The translations under genes were made by a program, and so were the position numbers. Shown piece after piece: positions 10,931 to 23,043 of a DNA stretch of 64,000 bases. The notes under the pieces are model-generated. The model saw only the letters and a list, made by a program, of their open reading frames with translations, made no database searches and was not told the DNA's origin. The stretch lies in assembly GCA_002682825.1 (NCBI GenBank), contig NOKP01000005.1, positions 1,488,001-1,552,000 on the forward strand, read 5' to 3'. The DNA is from Neonectria sp. B-13. Its lineage: Eukaryota > Ascomycota > Sordariomycetes > Hypocreales > Nectriaceae. Numbering within the stretch: the stretch's first letter is position 1; each line of letters opens with the position of its first letter.

Positions 10931-12337
10931 ATAAAGCAGAACCTTACTCTTTTAGGATCTAGTGGCGTCTTTAGCATGAGACAAGACTTTTGATATGAAC
11001 ATCGGTATTTTTTTAATAAATAGGCCCAGCGGGTGAGATCAATAGAACTGCCAGGTAATGGCATGTCCATAGCAGGCCAACGGCCAGCTCTGTACTATGT
11101 TGAAAGTGTTAGGTAAAGCGGGTGAGGGGAGAGGTGAGAACAGTCGCACAGATCAAGTTTACACTGACTCTACTACCGGTAGGGCTGAGGTCATGCGTGG
11201 GGGCCTATCCTGGCCATCCACCAGACACGTTCAAGGGGGTTGTATTAATAAGCAGCAGATCAACGAAGTCAGAGCTGGTGGTCAGGCTACCCTGGAGACG
11301 GACGAGTACCATGGTCGAGTCGTCTGCCAGGACTCGAAATGTGGATTACGTTTGTCCCGCTTCTGATCCTAGAACGCTTGGAGAGCCCAACGGGATTAAG
11401 TGGGTTGCCCACTTAGACTAGCCAGAGCCTACGGGTAACTCAAATCACACGACACTCGGTGACCCGCCGTACAGGGGTGGTTTTCAGCTGGCACACGGCC
11501 AAGGATGATGGAAACAGAGACAGGCCTTTGAGCGCGAGGCCAAGGCATACTTACAGCCCACAAGGGTTTCAAATGTTAGTTCGGGACCTGATTTCGTCAC
11601 TCTCGCCACTGCCAAGCCCTTACTGTTTATCTCATTGGGTCGTTTGAAAAGCGGTATCTTTACTGGTAATTTACCAGTCAAGATACATCAGTCTCATCAG
11701 CAGTCTATAGCAAGCGATGATATTACAGCATCATGATGGTGAGTATACGAGAGCACTCTCAACTTTACAACTCACTGATATCATTAAAGTAATAGCTTTC
11801 TGAGCTAAGTCTTCAACTACGTAAATACATCAAGAATCGAGGTTATCAGACCTCTCAGTAGTGACAGTATTAGTACCTCTGTTCCTATGATAACTTGGTC
11901 TATCTCTAGGTATCTCTACGTGCCACTGTAATTTCGTCACTGTGGGCTTTGTACCAGCGCTAACATTTGGAACCCTTGTGGGGTGTACGGCTTTTAACTC
12001 GACAGAGCCTGACACTGATGGTCTCAGCAACCTGAATCAACCACTCCAGCTCCGCCACAACCCGGTCGCCCATGTAGGCCGCATGTGAGCTGAAAAAGCC
12101 TTACGTGAGCCTTGATGAGGTTGAGTCACGCTGCGCTGTCGTTTTTCTTTTGGGCCGCCACCGACCATATCATCCTCTCCTGCCTCTTTTCCCTGTTTTG
12201 TCACTCAAACACAATCGCCACACTGAACCAGGCATACCACACGCTTCGATCGAATCTGTTTACCAACCTGTTCACTCTACCTTTTTGCGACAATACGTCA
12301 TTCCTTCGCCGTCACTGCCGTTACCAACGAAGCTCCC
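10931..12337. other. Intergenic with a foldback element
   Basis: No supported gene. Holds a widely spaced inverted repeat (listed separately) and, at about 11653-11684, a near-perfect palindrome with 15-nt arms (TATCTTTACTGGTAA) that could form a hairpin. The right part is the promoter of the gene at 12338. Confidence 0.45.
11551..11988. repeat. Foldback-like inverted repeat
   Basis: The 29-nt left arm (11551-11579) and the reverse complement of the right arm (11960-11988) agree at 26 of 29 positions; the core CACAAGGGTT and AAATGTTAG are identical. About 380 nt of AT-rich DNA without a gene lies between. Size and structure suit a MITE/foldback relic, but no target-site duplication was identified. 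Confidence 0.45.
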
Positions 12338-14569
12338 ATGTCCCACGGTCATTGCCAACCTAATCCACGACGACACGGGCGGCGGCACAGCGCACATCGT
12401 GAGCAAAGCTGGAAGCGGATATTCAAGAAGAGATTCAAGGAGCAATATGACGAGTTGAAGAGAAAGGCGAAGGGGAAAGCTATCGACTGGGCACTCGTCT
12501 TCGTCACATACGCCGCTCTCCAATGGCAGCCTGGGAAACCACTGCCGCAACACCGTTCGCGCAGTCACAAACGCGGACCCAAGCCCAATAGACACCACTC
12601 CCATCGTGAAAGGAGCCCAGAGCTGAGGGGACATCGTTGGCGCCACGATGTATCTCGACGAGAGCGGGGCGATGCCTCATACCATCGATGGCCACATGGA
12701 TCCTCCTTCTCCACGAAGCCCAGGTCGCCGCACTCCCAGACAAGGTCCCATGCGCGACACCCAACTCATCTTTCCGAGGACGATGAGGTCTTCTGCGATA
12801 CTCGAGCCTATGGGCATGGCGTTCTGCACACAGGCTTCGACCCCCCCTTCGATACCGCCGGGCCCACGAAGCCGAAGTCACCGCACTCCCAGACAAGGCC
12901 CCATGCGCGACTCCCAACTCGTCTTTCCGAGGACGATGAGGACTTCTGTGATGTTCGAGTCTATGGGCATGGCATTCCGCACCCAGGCTTCGACCCCTTC
13001 GACACCCTGGGTGACTCGGACGACGATGAACATGGCCCCCTCACCGATGCCCCATCTGATTCGGACGATGGCTACGATAGCTATCTCAGCGAATCCCTCT
13101 CTGGTCTAGACACAGACGACAATGAGGACCTCGACGTTGCCACCCCATCTGATTCGGAAGAAGAGGAGGCCGCGAGTCTCCGCAACCCTCGACCCCACTC
13201 GCAAGAGGTTCCGACCATAGGCCTCAAGCATACCTCCACCGATCCAGACAGAGATCGTACCAAGGATCGTCCTGAGGTTCCACTCTCCTTGCATGCCACA
13301 TTGGATACGGGCTTCAACGACACTGCACCCGACTCAGACGAAGATTACGCTGGGGATTGCTGTGATACTCCTCCGTCTTCGCATGAGATATCGGATTCAG
13401 ACGAAGACGAAGGCAGTCATCTCAGGTCCTGTTCATCCAACTCGGATGGAGATCAGGACGAGCATGTCCGCCAAGCCGCAATCCGTCCGCTCCAAGTTGC
13501 CAAGGTGAACCTCGGCGATACGCTCCCCAACTCGGAAGAGAACCGGGATGCTCCTCTCAGCTTCAGCCCGCTCGACCCGAGCGAAGACTACCAGGTGGAG
13601 AACATCCGCAATGCCGCAACCCGCCCACACCAAGTTGCGCATGTGGATCTCGGCGACACCTATTCCGACTTTGACGAATCTCAAGACTATTCCGACTCTG
13701 ACGAGTCTCAAGACTATTCTGACTCTGACGAGTCTGAAGATGAGGATCCGGTGACGGACCTCAGTGACGCTTCAATTGACGCGTCCCCTGAGGACGAGGC
13801 AGAGGTCGACGATAGCCTTGGCCAGGATGAGAGATATGTCAGCATACCTCCCATCACGAGCCCGGAGAAGCTAGAAACAGCCTCCGCTATCGCCCCTGTT
13901 GTCCTCCCTTCATCACAAGAGGATGTGACTGAGCCAGGAGACTCCAAGGCAGAGTTTACAGCAAGCCACAACGCTTCTGGAACTGAGACTTCTGACCCGC
14001 AGCCGCAGCCTTCTTCCCTGGCTAAGCCATCTATTGATCTCTCGCCGGGAATGATTGTCCGGAGAAGCAAAGAGAAAGACCGCCATCCTTATCTCATCAC
14101 GCAGAGCGTACCAGACCACAACGGAAGTCCAGCCGTTATAGCACATCTCTGCACGTCTCGTCCCAAGCTCTGGAAATTCAGAAATCAATACAAGGAGCAG
14201 ACAGAGAAACACTTCTGCTACCTTGATGGTATCAAGGGCAAAGCTTTTGTCACCGACGGCATTCCAAAGCCAAAAGTGGCCGAACTTGATATCCAAGGCC
14301 CCCCAATGCCTTATCAGACTTACATCGAACTCGAGGAATGCGAGCCTTTTGACCCCAATGATTTTACTTCGTTTACGGGTCAGGAGCGTCAGCTAACTCC
14401 TGAAAGTTTAAAGAAGTTTCTCGACCTGCGCAAACTACATGGTTGCAAAAAGAGAGCGTCCCCGCCGCGCAACCGGAAATACTCATGTAAGAATCTTCGA
14501 CCTGTCATACAAAGGCGTACAGCCAGCCGGGCTCCTCCTTCCTCCAAGCGTCGCCGCCCACGGAGATAG
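12338..14569 (+). CDS. Acidic, repetitive 743-aa protein, possible PemK/MazF-like C-terminal fold
   Basis: Single open frame. Residues 1-130 are strongly basic (RRHGRRH, KKRFKEQYDELKRKAKGK), 130-540 are acidic and disordered (DSDEDE and DSDESQDYS repeats). A segment of about 50 residues is duplicated in tandem (about 128-176 and 178-226; both copies share SPHSQTR and LSEDDE). Residues about 565-690 look ordered: DLSPGMIVRR...HPYLITQSV...AVIAHLCTS resembles the start of PemK/MazF-like beta-barrels (GDIV...RPALV...V.V..ITS), followed by a Lys/Arg-rich tail. The resemblance is weak and inferred by eye. The basic ends and acidic centre suggest a nuclear or nucleic-acid/histone-contacting protein. 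No signal peptide or membrane segment. Confidence 0.6.
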   Translation: MSHGHCQPNPRRHGRRHSAHREQSWKRIFKKRFKEQYDELKRKAKGKAIDWALVFVTYAALQWQPGKPLPQHRSRSHKRGPKPNRHHSHRERSPELRGHRWRHDVSRRERGDASYHRWPHGSSFSTKPRSPHSQTRSHARHPTHLSEDDEVFCDTRAYGHGVLHTGFDPPFDTAGPTKPKSPHSQTRPHARLPTRLSEDDEDFCDVRVYGHGIPHPGFDPFDTLGDSDDDEHGPLTDAPSDSDDGYDSYLSESLSGLDTDDNEDLDVATPSDSEEEEAASLRNPRPHSQEVPTIGLKHTSTDPDRDRTKDRPEVPLSLHATLDTGFNDTAPDSDEDYAGDCCDTPPSSHEISDSDEDEGSHLRSCSSNSDGDQDEHVRQAAIRPLQVAKVNLGDTLPNSEENRDAPLSFSPLDPSEDYQVENIRNAATRPHQVAHVDLGDTYSDFDESQDYSDSDESQDYSDSDESEDEDPVTDLSDASIDASPEDEAEVDDSLGQDERYVSIPPITSPEKLETASAIAPVVLPSSQEDVTEPGDSKAEFTASHNASGTETSDPQPQPSSLAKPSIDLSPGMIVRRSKEKDRHPYLITQSVPDHNGSPAVIAHLCTSRPKLWKFRNQYKEQTEKHFCYLDGIKGKAFVTDGIPKPKVAELDIQGPPMPYQTYIELEECEPFDPNDFTSFTGQERQLTPESLKKFLDLRKLHGCKKRASPPRNRKYSCKNLRPVIQRRTASRAPPSSKRRRPRR
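13670..13741 (+). repeat. Three 24-nt coding tandem units
   Basis: Three slightly diverged copies of a 24-nt unit encode (D/F)DESQDYS-type octapeptides inside the acidic region of the protein at 12338-14569. Confidence 0.8.
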
Positions 14570-17260
14570 GAGTAGAGAACCCAAGGCCGACTGGACACGC
14601 CGTGTCAGCACATAGACCGCCGATTATCCAGCCAGATTTTCGACGAGGTCTTGACCAACAACTCGGATACTCTTTTGTTCATTCGACATGAGTAGCCAAT
14701 CTCAGAAGTTATGAATCTGCCAGTGGTCAACATAGGCATTTCCATTATTATAACTATTGATTCGCTACAGCGGTGTTCCTCATCCGTGAGGATGACTGGA
14801 AAACACCCCTCGTTTAACATCAGTACCAAAGACATACGAAAAAAAAATTAAAAAAAATTGGAGTACCCGAGACTATCCGCGATGGCTTGGTTGAAACCAG
14901 CCAGAGACGATGGAAACGCAATCAACTTACTTTTTGCGTTTCGAGGCCATGCCTCACTGTAACTACAACTGGAGTTACACACACAGGGGCGCAATGTGGT
15001 TTAGAATATGGCTTTGATCCCGACCTCCTACACCTCGCCTTCGTTCGCACACATGGGGACGAGATGAGGTTTAGGATAAGGCTTGGAGGCCACGATCTAG
15101 ATTGCACGCTCATTAATAGGCACCGGAGGCAGATTTTAAAGTAATATTATCAATACACCTTCGTTGACGCACCAACATAAAATATCCATCTCCTGCATGA
15201 GACCGTTCGTGAGTTGTCCATGCTGTTGACCACTCATCACTCTGTAGCGTGCAAGTATTTGGGGTAGTGGGGATTCGACGTGATTCTCGAATGCTTCTGG
15301 TACTAAGCAGATGATTCTTTAGATGCGATTCACCGAACCGTGCCCTTCCTAACAATCAATTTGACTGGTAGTATAAGCAGTAGGTAGAAAACTGCGAGTC
15401 AATTACGGAGGTGAATATTTACCAATTTATATGGCGATGGTTATGCTATGTGACCGTGATACAATACAGTATATCTCGGCAAGATACAATCCGATCATCG
15501 ACTGGAGGAGAGCCTGAGGATAGAACAGTCCTGCAGTGTCCAAAGCGTCTTTATCGTAACCGTAAAGTATGGCGTACTTGTAAGCGATGTATATAAAACA
15601 AAACCCTGTTCTGGCGGAGAGAAGCATAAGAGGTGCGATGCATGTTGAGAAGATGGCTCAAGTGGACTTGATTAGTTGAAAGAATTCTTCTAATAAAACA
15701 TGAATGACTCTTCCTTATTACTCCTATGTTAGAAAACACAGGATACACACTTCCCCAGTGCGTGGGTTTTAAATCATGCCATCTGTGAAAACTCGATCGC
15801 GAATTTTTGGAACATTGTGCTATAACTTGATGCCTATTGAATTGAACGAACTGCAACAATTCGTTAGAATCAGCTTGAAGACATCGTACGAGGATGTAAG
15901 AGTAAAAGGAAATCGATAACTGGGGAACTCTACTTAGTAGAACATATTCTGCGTCCCCTAGAAGTGCGACCGGCAGTAGTGCTGAAGACAGGAAGACATC
16001 CACAACTAAGAATCAGTGTCGGGTGGGGAGTTGCTTGAGGAGGTCGCCGAACCTGGCTCGTTTGTTCTTGCCGCCGAAGTTATAGGACACTTCTCCGAGG
16101 TGGTGCCGCGGTATCTGCTGGGTCAAAACAGCTCCTGCTTCGGGCGTTACTCTAAGAGCATGCCGAGGGAACAGGGACAGCTCCCATGAAGATCTTGCCT
16201 TTCCGATGACCCTTGAAGTCTAAGCCCCTTTCAGCTTGCATAGTATTTGTTTTATATTTATCTGTTACTAGGGGTTTGTAGAAATGACGGCGCGAGCGTC
16301 AGTCTCGCTTGGACGACTGGCGTGGCGGCTCTGTGATGATGCTCCGAGTAGTTTCATGAAACCTCGGAGGGTGGCAAGTACGTTCCTGATAGCCCGGGAT
16401 TTGATTGGAGATCTTCCACCGAGATTATGAGCCTTGCCTAACCAGTGGCAGGTGGCTGGCATCATGGGTAGCTTACGCTCCGGTCATCGATTAATGACAT
16501 AACCACTAAGTATGAGTACGGGCAACGTTCTGAAGTTGTGTAGGAGCTTATTAATAACTCTTGGAGGCAGCCGCGTCAGCCACCGTCAACGCCGACACTT
16601 TTGAGACAGGAGTGGTGATGAGGGGAAGTTGTGGAGGTCCAAACCCCCAGTAACGCCAGGCTAGGATCGCAGACGTTCAAGGAACTGCCTAGCGGATTGC
16701 ACCAATAGTGCGGCTGCCTTGAGACCTAAGCCCGTTCAAATGTGGCTGTTCGAATATGGAATCTTGTTGTGATCATCGCTTCAAAAGTCCTCCATCTGAT
16801 ACTCCCTGCGCCGGGCTAAGCTTACTCACCGGCCGCCTGATTGAAACCTCAGCTGCGCGTTCAACCGAAAGCCACATTCCCAAGCTACAGGCTTGCAGCT
16901 GCACAGTCTGGCCTAAAAGACATGATAGACACCCAGTTTTACCTGCACTATATGTTTATCCAGATATCTCCTCAATAACACCGGGATCGTGTAGCTTTTC
17001 ACCCACACATGTGGCGCGGTAGACTGTATATCCAAACACCACAAACAGTGCACTGCAATGTCACCCGGTCGGCTTGAGTTCCGGTTGAAGGCCTATATCT
17101 GATGAGGCAGAAACGGAGGATTCCTTTGGGGATTTATAGTTAGGATTCTGCCTTACCAGCTACACACCTTCTTTGGAACAGGAAGCATGGGGTTATGGCG
17201 TCGCCTGACCGGACACTGATTAAACTTGCCTGATTACCATTCGCTTTGTTGGGGTAAGAA
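14570..17260. other. Gene-free region with unassigned relics
   Basis: No intact gene. On the minus strand at about 16015-16200 a roughly 60-codon open stretch (contains PRHALRVTPEAGAVL) looks like former coding DNA, and another follows at 16268-16465; neither was matched to a family. At 14985-15095 two similar 25-30-nt segments (GGTTTAGAATATGGCTT and GGTTTAGGATAAGGCTT) suggest a small local duplication. Confidence 0.4.
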
Positions 17261-17399
17261 CGGCTGCTCAGAGCGCATTTGCTATTAATACTTCGACTAC
17301 GACCCAATAATCCAGATTGCGATTGGATGATGCTGGGAATTGACTGGTCGAGGGCGGATGACGTGGAAGGAGACATACAAACCAACCACAACATGTCCC

Positions 17400-18290
17400 A
17401 CGCTCCATCGAGGAGGTGCACCGGAACCAATTATGAGACGACCAAATGGGTACAAGATCTGGATGAACGAGCAAAAGACCTCGGCTTTGAACTTGGATGA
17501 TGACGAGTACGAAGTATACTACCGCGAGCCGGATATCATCCACAACTCTGTTCGCATAGATGTCCGTTGTGGTCATTTTCGATTCATGAACTTCTTTTCC
17601 TGAAGCAATCATCTCCAGCATCTCTTCAATAAGAAAATATCTTGATCCGTCTGGAAGCCTGAACTTTGGTGCATTGTCTGCAATTCGTGATTAGACAGCT
17701 CCAGTGATAACTGTCACCACGTGGACTTTGAATGATGCTATCTCATATCTTAAGGCAGTATTCAAGGCATAAATCGCCGCCTAAGATGCACTATAAAGAC
17801 TTATAAAGAGGAAAGGAATAATACTAGCAATGTATCATGTATTGACAATAGTTCCTTGGGCTGCGATGAGCAGAATGAAGGACTGTGTAATCTTTATTAT
17901 ACCATAGAAGTTCACGTCAAAAAGTCAGTTAGCAACATCTAAGTCTGATTCTAGTGCAGGCATTGTGTAATGCTGGCTGAAGTTGTTAATTAAGTAGTTG
18001 AGTGTGCCATTGGTTGTCTTAGAAATATTATGAACCGGTGCAGCTACCTAATTGGAGCAAGTCACGTCGAGTGTTATGAGAGTTACCAGGGGTTATAAAA
18101 CGGCTTTAGGCGCATGTGAACTGATGCATAGATGAGGTCTATATGTTATGATTCTAGATATGGATTGCAACTTTAAGCTCCGCTGGGGAAAGATCGCCCC
18201 TACATTTAGCACTAGAGAGCTATATTGCTTGTAAGAGTTAAGGTAATGTACCCGACCTTCAATGGACCAATCCAGCAATTAGGCTAAAAA
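17400..18290 (-). pseudogene. Degraded short-chain dehydrogenase (1-acyl-DHAP reductase type)
   Basis: Reading down the minus strand gives SDR landmarks in order: LITLDVT, GTLNYLINN (the NNAG region, ending NNFS here), HYTMPALESD, FDVNFYGI, IAAQGTIVN, a YSASKAA equivalent with the Lys codon now TAG, ALRYEIASFKVHVVTVITGAV, and SRIADNAPKFRLPDGS. At least five in-frame stops interrupt it, including TAA for the Gln of V-Q-SRIA, as expected from C-to-T change at CpA. The order best fits the AYR1-like NADPH-dependent 1-acyldihydroxyacetone-phosphate reductases. The N-terminal Rossmann GxxxGIG block is only vaguely present and the C-terminal end is uncertain. AT-rich surroundings support RIP-type decay. 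Confidence 0.7.
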
Positions 18291-18613
18291 TATTAAACAA
18301 TTCAAGCAAGCCAGTGTTACTGAATCACACTATACCGCTGGTTATAATGTAGAGCACTAAGTGCTTAACATCCGGCCAGCCCCTAGTACATTTCCCTCCA
18401 ATTATCCCTCTCTTTGAACAGTATATTCTAAGCTACTAGCTACATAGGCTTAGTATAACCCCTTTAGCTTATAGAGCCTAAGTCCCCTTTTATAACCTAT
18501 TGTATAAGGTCTCTACTATGATTATTTTATCTTTAAAACTGGATTTTAAATTTATTTAGTACATTGTATTTGTATTCATGAGATACGGACTGTATCGCTA
18601 AAAAGGTGAGGAT
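18291..18613. other. AT-rich spacer
   Basis: Very AT-rich DNA between the degraded dehydrogenase and the 3' end of the carboxypeptidase-like gene. Nothing recognised. Confidence 0.6.
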
Positions 18614-20274
18614 TTAATCCATAATCCGATAAACCGGATACTCATCCCCAACACTTACTGGAAATATCCCGAAAGATACATACGAGTCAACACCCTCTGG
18701 CTCAAGCGTGACGAATGTATGAGCAGCATTTTTCTGCCTCGTACTAACCCAAAAGCTTCCAGCCGGCATACTGATCTTCTTTCGCAGCGTCTCCGTCGTG
18801 ACGGTGTTCAGCGCCACGCCTTCATAGCTGGAGCTTGCAAGCTCCGAAGAAGTGATGTTTAGCGCTTCAACTTGGCCACGGAACTCAGACTTCAGTCTTT
18901 CCACGTGGACCCCGGCAACTTCTAGTCGCTCAGCAACATCTGCCCATGCGCGCGGGAAAAGGTACGCCTCGGGCCGACTGCGAGTAAGATTCGCAGTCAC
19001 AGGAGTCATGTTGAAGAACTCCACGGGGACGTCTACCAGCTTGCTAGAAGCTAAGTCGAGAAACTCCCACGTGATATTGGTGGACCTTGGATAGTCGGTG
19101 ATAACGATGTCATCGTTGCTGGAAATGAACTTGGCGCGAGCACCTTCAACAATCTCGTAAACGTCTTCTGCCAGATCGGCCGCCGTCTGCACAATCGTTT
19201 CAACCATAGTTAGGCCAGTAGCGACGCGCCGTTGGAAGTGCTGGTCCGCCAGCATGATGCCTCGGGTCTCGGTCAAAAACATGACGGCCTGGTTCAACGC
19301 CACAGATGTATCGCCGATTCTTGCCTCGGTGCCAGTCTCAGTGAAAACAACCGGAGCGACACCCGGGGTGCCGGTGACATAGGGAGCCCAGCGCAATTCC
19401 CGTCGTTCCATCGCAGCCTCGATTCTCGGAGCAAACACGCCCTCTGCAAGCTCCCGGATGTCGCTGTGGATGTTCAAGTTCTTCATCGCCGAGAACAGAC
19501 CGTCAGCTGCAGTGACCCATTGACTATCGGCGCCGTATGCGCGATTGGCGCTGTATTCGTGGCAGTCGATACCAACGTGAGGAGCGAATCCCATGACTAG
19601 CTCCTTAATGTCGCGAGTTTGCTTTCGTGCAAGCTTGGTATGGTCCCGATTAGGGTCCAGATTGGTGGCGAGGTATCGTTGGAAAAAGGCCACGCCGTCA
19701 GGATTGTACCTGGGCAGCACCATTATGTCAAGCTTCTCAAGCAGGGATTCCGCCCATGTTGAATTAGCATCAAGTTTACCCAGTAGCGCCAGCAGAGCTT
19801 GATCCCCCGCTGGTTCGTTTCCGTGCACGCCGCCTTGCATCCAGACGCGGACCTTGCTGGAATTAGATGCCTCTGGCTTCGTCGCGGCCGACAGGAAGAC
19901 GTATGGAATGGAGCGGCCTTCCTCGGACTTGAAGTCTGGGTTGTGATACGTCATCCATTCATTCCGACCAGCGAGAGTGCGAAGAAAGTAGTCTACGCTA
20001 GTTAGCAACGGTAGCGCATATTGATACGAAGAGTGTGCTTACCCATGGTGGCCTCGTCAGTTGGCCCACTCGTTCCATTCTCGAACTGCTCGGGGATAGA
20101 GTCTGGATTGACAAATGCCGGAGAGTACAGTTTAATATCGACATCCTTGAAGTGTGCTTTTGAGGCAGCTTTGCTATCCTTGACCACGACCGCCTGGTTG
20201 TCGGCATACCGAAACGCAGCCGTAGCCAGGCCAGCGTGAAGGAAGCCGGCGACTAGAACTTTGCAAAAAGACAT
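18614..20274 (-). CDS. Secreted M14-type zinc carboxypeptidase-like protein
   Basis: Exons 20274-20043 and 19992-18614 flank a 50-nt intron (donor GTAAGC, branch GCTAAC, acceptor CGTAG) and encode 536 aa. The start at 20274 gives the signal peptide MSFCKVLVAGFLHAGLATA. Zinc-ligand motif GGVHGNEPAGD has His134 and Glu137; a later His in GIDCHEYSAN (about 222) fits the third ligand. RYNPDGVAFFQR and DPNRDH are also typical of the M14 superfamily. Family members remove C-terminal residues or act as deacylases; the exact substrate cannot be told. The last 200 residues form a beta-rich accessory region with several N-glycosylation sites (NIT, NMT, NLT). Probably extracellular or vacuolar. Confidence 0.85.
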
Positions 20275-23040
20275 AATGTTCTTGCGAGAATTTCCTAGAT
20301 CCTGACTGGACTGCTTAGTTTCCTGAGCTGTGAGTGAAGCAACGAGCACGTCTAACGATGCCTATTTAATGGGGTCGGCATCAAGCGGCATACCAGTCAC
20401 TAGGCACTAGGTCGCACCGCATAGATAGAACCGCATTACGTATTCGATAGCGGGCAGAGTTGCGATTGCAACCATGCCAGGGTCATGGTGCGATTCCCCC
20501 GCTCAGTCTTAATCCCAGTTTAGAAGCTGCGAAGAAACAATGGGGTTGCCAAGACTTTTGGTAGCCAGCCAAGCAAATTGTTTATCTGGATGACGAGGGA
20601 AATCATGACGATCTTCTGCTTAGACTCACCGACAGTCCGGATAAGACTGCCCAGATTCTGTTCGGTAGTACGACTAGACTGAGGCTATCGGAGTCTAATT
20701 CAAAGGCCGATCGTATGGTGATTTTAGTTGTCTGAGAACAACAATAACAGCTTAGCATAATCATGAGAAGCGGGGTTATTCAAGTGTCAAGTGGGCGAGT
20801 CTAAAAATGAAGAAAAGATGAAGAAAAAATGTATGAAACCACACATGTTGGTGAATTGATCCTTTGGTCTATTGACTTAGCTTCACATTATAACTGTGCC
20901 AATAATGAAGCCATTTCAGAGATAAGATGGATAATTTCTGTCTATCTTGGTGGGTCTGCTGCGCCTAAATGAGAGCGTGAACGTAATTACTGCATAGCTC
21001 TTACTCTCGTTCCCTTCATAAACGTCTCGTTCAACGTTGAATGTCGATGTCATTCTCAACCACCGTTGAGAGGCTGTCTTACAATTGCACCGATCTTCTG
21101 TCGTCAAACCAAGCATTGCCTGTACTGAAAAAAGAGGCCCCCGCTGTCATCCTGGCAAACTGGCTGAACCTCCACAGTCTCATCATGGCTAGGAGCAATG
21201 GCACCAGTCTGTGATTGCGAGAGGCTGACAAATTCTAGTTGTGTTGTAGTGGTTTCGAGAGTCGAGGCGCCATCGTCTGCTTCGATCGCTTGATACTCTG
21301 GGAGTGTGAAGTAGTTGCTGGAGTCGTGTGGCCGTATATCGAGCAAACTCTCCTTCGGTGTTCGCGCTACATCCGCGCTCACTCGCTCATTAATCTTGTT
21401 CTTGATCTTCCTTGGCCGCTACCGCCGCCCCTAGATAAGCGTAGACGTTCTGCATACACCAGTTCAGATATATAGGTTGCTGTGCGATGGACGAACTTGG
21501 ACATCGATTCGATACTCGTCGAAGAAACAAAAACAGAGCTTGCATGGAGGTTTACAGACTCCGATGAACTTCAGCTGCAGAAAGAACCGCTCCGGGCGGA
21601 TGACTCCCTCGGCATTCTCCAAGTACTCAGTGTAAGGGTGTGGGCATTAATGACAAATCGGTTTTGCTTGGCTACGTGGCGGTTTTCCTACGTGGTTCTG
21701 AGAGGAGATATACATGGCTTGGAACGAGGTTTCAGTTGCCTAGCTGCTATGATTGGCCCCCGACGAGTAGGAGTGAACGCAATGTCAATTGCCGGCTTCG
21801 GAAGAACACAATGCGAAGTTTAAACCCGTGACTGCAGGAAATGTAAGAAATTCGACAAAGCAGACCCACCCAACGATCATGCTTTCATCGTATATATGAC
21901 TCTCGGCGTGCTACAGGAGACACGTTGGTCATTTGAAGCTGTACTCACCATCATAACATTTCAACACCAGCTTGGTGATGCAGTCTTTATCAAGCCATGA
22001 GCAGATGTAGCTTCAAGTTATAGTTTTCGAGGACGATAAGAGATTTCTGCGGCATCCGAAGGATATGTGGTCTTCTCTTTATGTGTCCGTAGGTGCTGAA
22101 TAATAGAAACACTAAATGTCTTGGACAGACCTTGATATCTACCACGTTCCGGGTATATTGGGAATCAAGCCGCGTTCTGAAACCGTACACATTTGTGCCG
22201 CGGTGAATTTCGCTGACTGAGCTACTCCGATCACCAGACCTGGCAGGATCTAAAACAAGCCAAGTACTCTCTGCTCACTATTTTCCCTCCGTGTAATTAG
22301 GTCACACACACCTAATAACTCGGCAGACCCGGGCAGACGGAAAAGGGGGTTGCCGCTAACGCAGGTTGATGACAGTTGCATGTGAAGAAAGCCCCGGCCA
22401 TAAGTGGGACACGGGGCGCGCTAGAGTGCTCGGTTTCCTCGTGATACGAGAAGGAAGATGGCCCATGTCATTAACCCTTAAGAATCATCTATCTCTGTCA
22501 TCAAACTGAATTTGCATTGTCTTCGTCGTTGTAACTGTCATCAATCATCGCACGAGTTACCGTTGAGAACCCTGAATCGAACTCATTATGTCAACCCCAG
22601 TATTGCTGGTCCACAACAGAGCAGTACGCTCAGTGGTGGATTAATGCTCGATGGGGATGAGAAGGCCAAGAGCACCGTAATTTCATAACGGTGCTGGCGC
22701 GGAACGTCGACGGGTCGTTCCAGCCGGCAAGATTTCGATCTCTCCTCAAGCCTCGGCACAGCAGAGTGCATCCCATCATCCTTAGATCAATCTACCCTAT
22801 GTCTAAGATGCGCGACAACTCATTCCAGCAAGGTCTAGATTCCTTCAATGAAGATGAGTTCTGCAACGCTCTCCGTAGACACATTCTAGGACAGAACCCA
22901 GGTGTGCTTGATTTCCTTGTGACGGAAATTTCGCAACGTCGTTCCTCCCCAAAGTTCACCTCACATTGTCCAATCACCCCATCAGTTCTGATGGCTTCTT
23001 GATTTCAAATCCTCTTTTTCTGCCACACCTAAGCATCAAA
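20275..23040. other. Long intergenic region, no supported gene
   Basis: Left part is the carboxypeptidase promoter. Frames at 21104-21382 (minus), 21482-21823 (plus) and 22799-23002 (plus; begins MSKMRDNSFQQ) are open but match nothing I know, and no convincing splice partners were found. Low-confidence hypothetical genes at best. Confidence 0.4.
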
Positions 23041-23043
23041 AAC

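Noticed and set aside
11097..11421. Overlapping plus-strand frames near 11.1-11.4 kb
   Set aside because: No recognisable motifs and a decayed, intergenic-type composition.
12504..12917. Minus-strand 137-codon frame opposite the acidic protein gene
   Set aside because: Antisense of the biased Arg/Ser/His coding region; no independent support.
16015..16720. Possible LINE or retrotransposon tail
   Set aside because: Some open stretches on both strands but no reverse-transcriptase motif, poly-A tail or target duplication; left as an unassigned relic.
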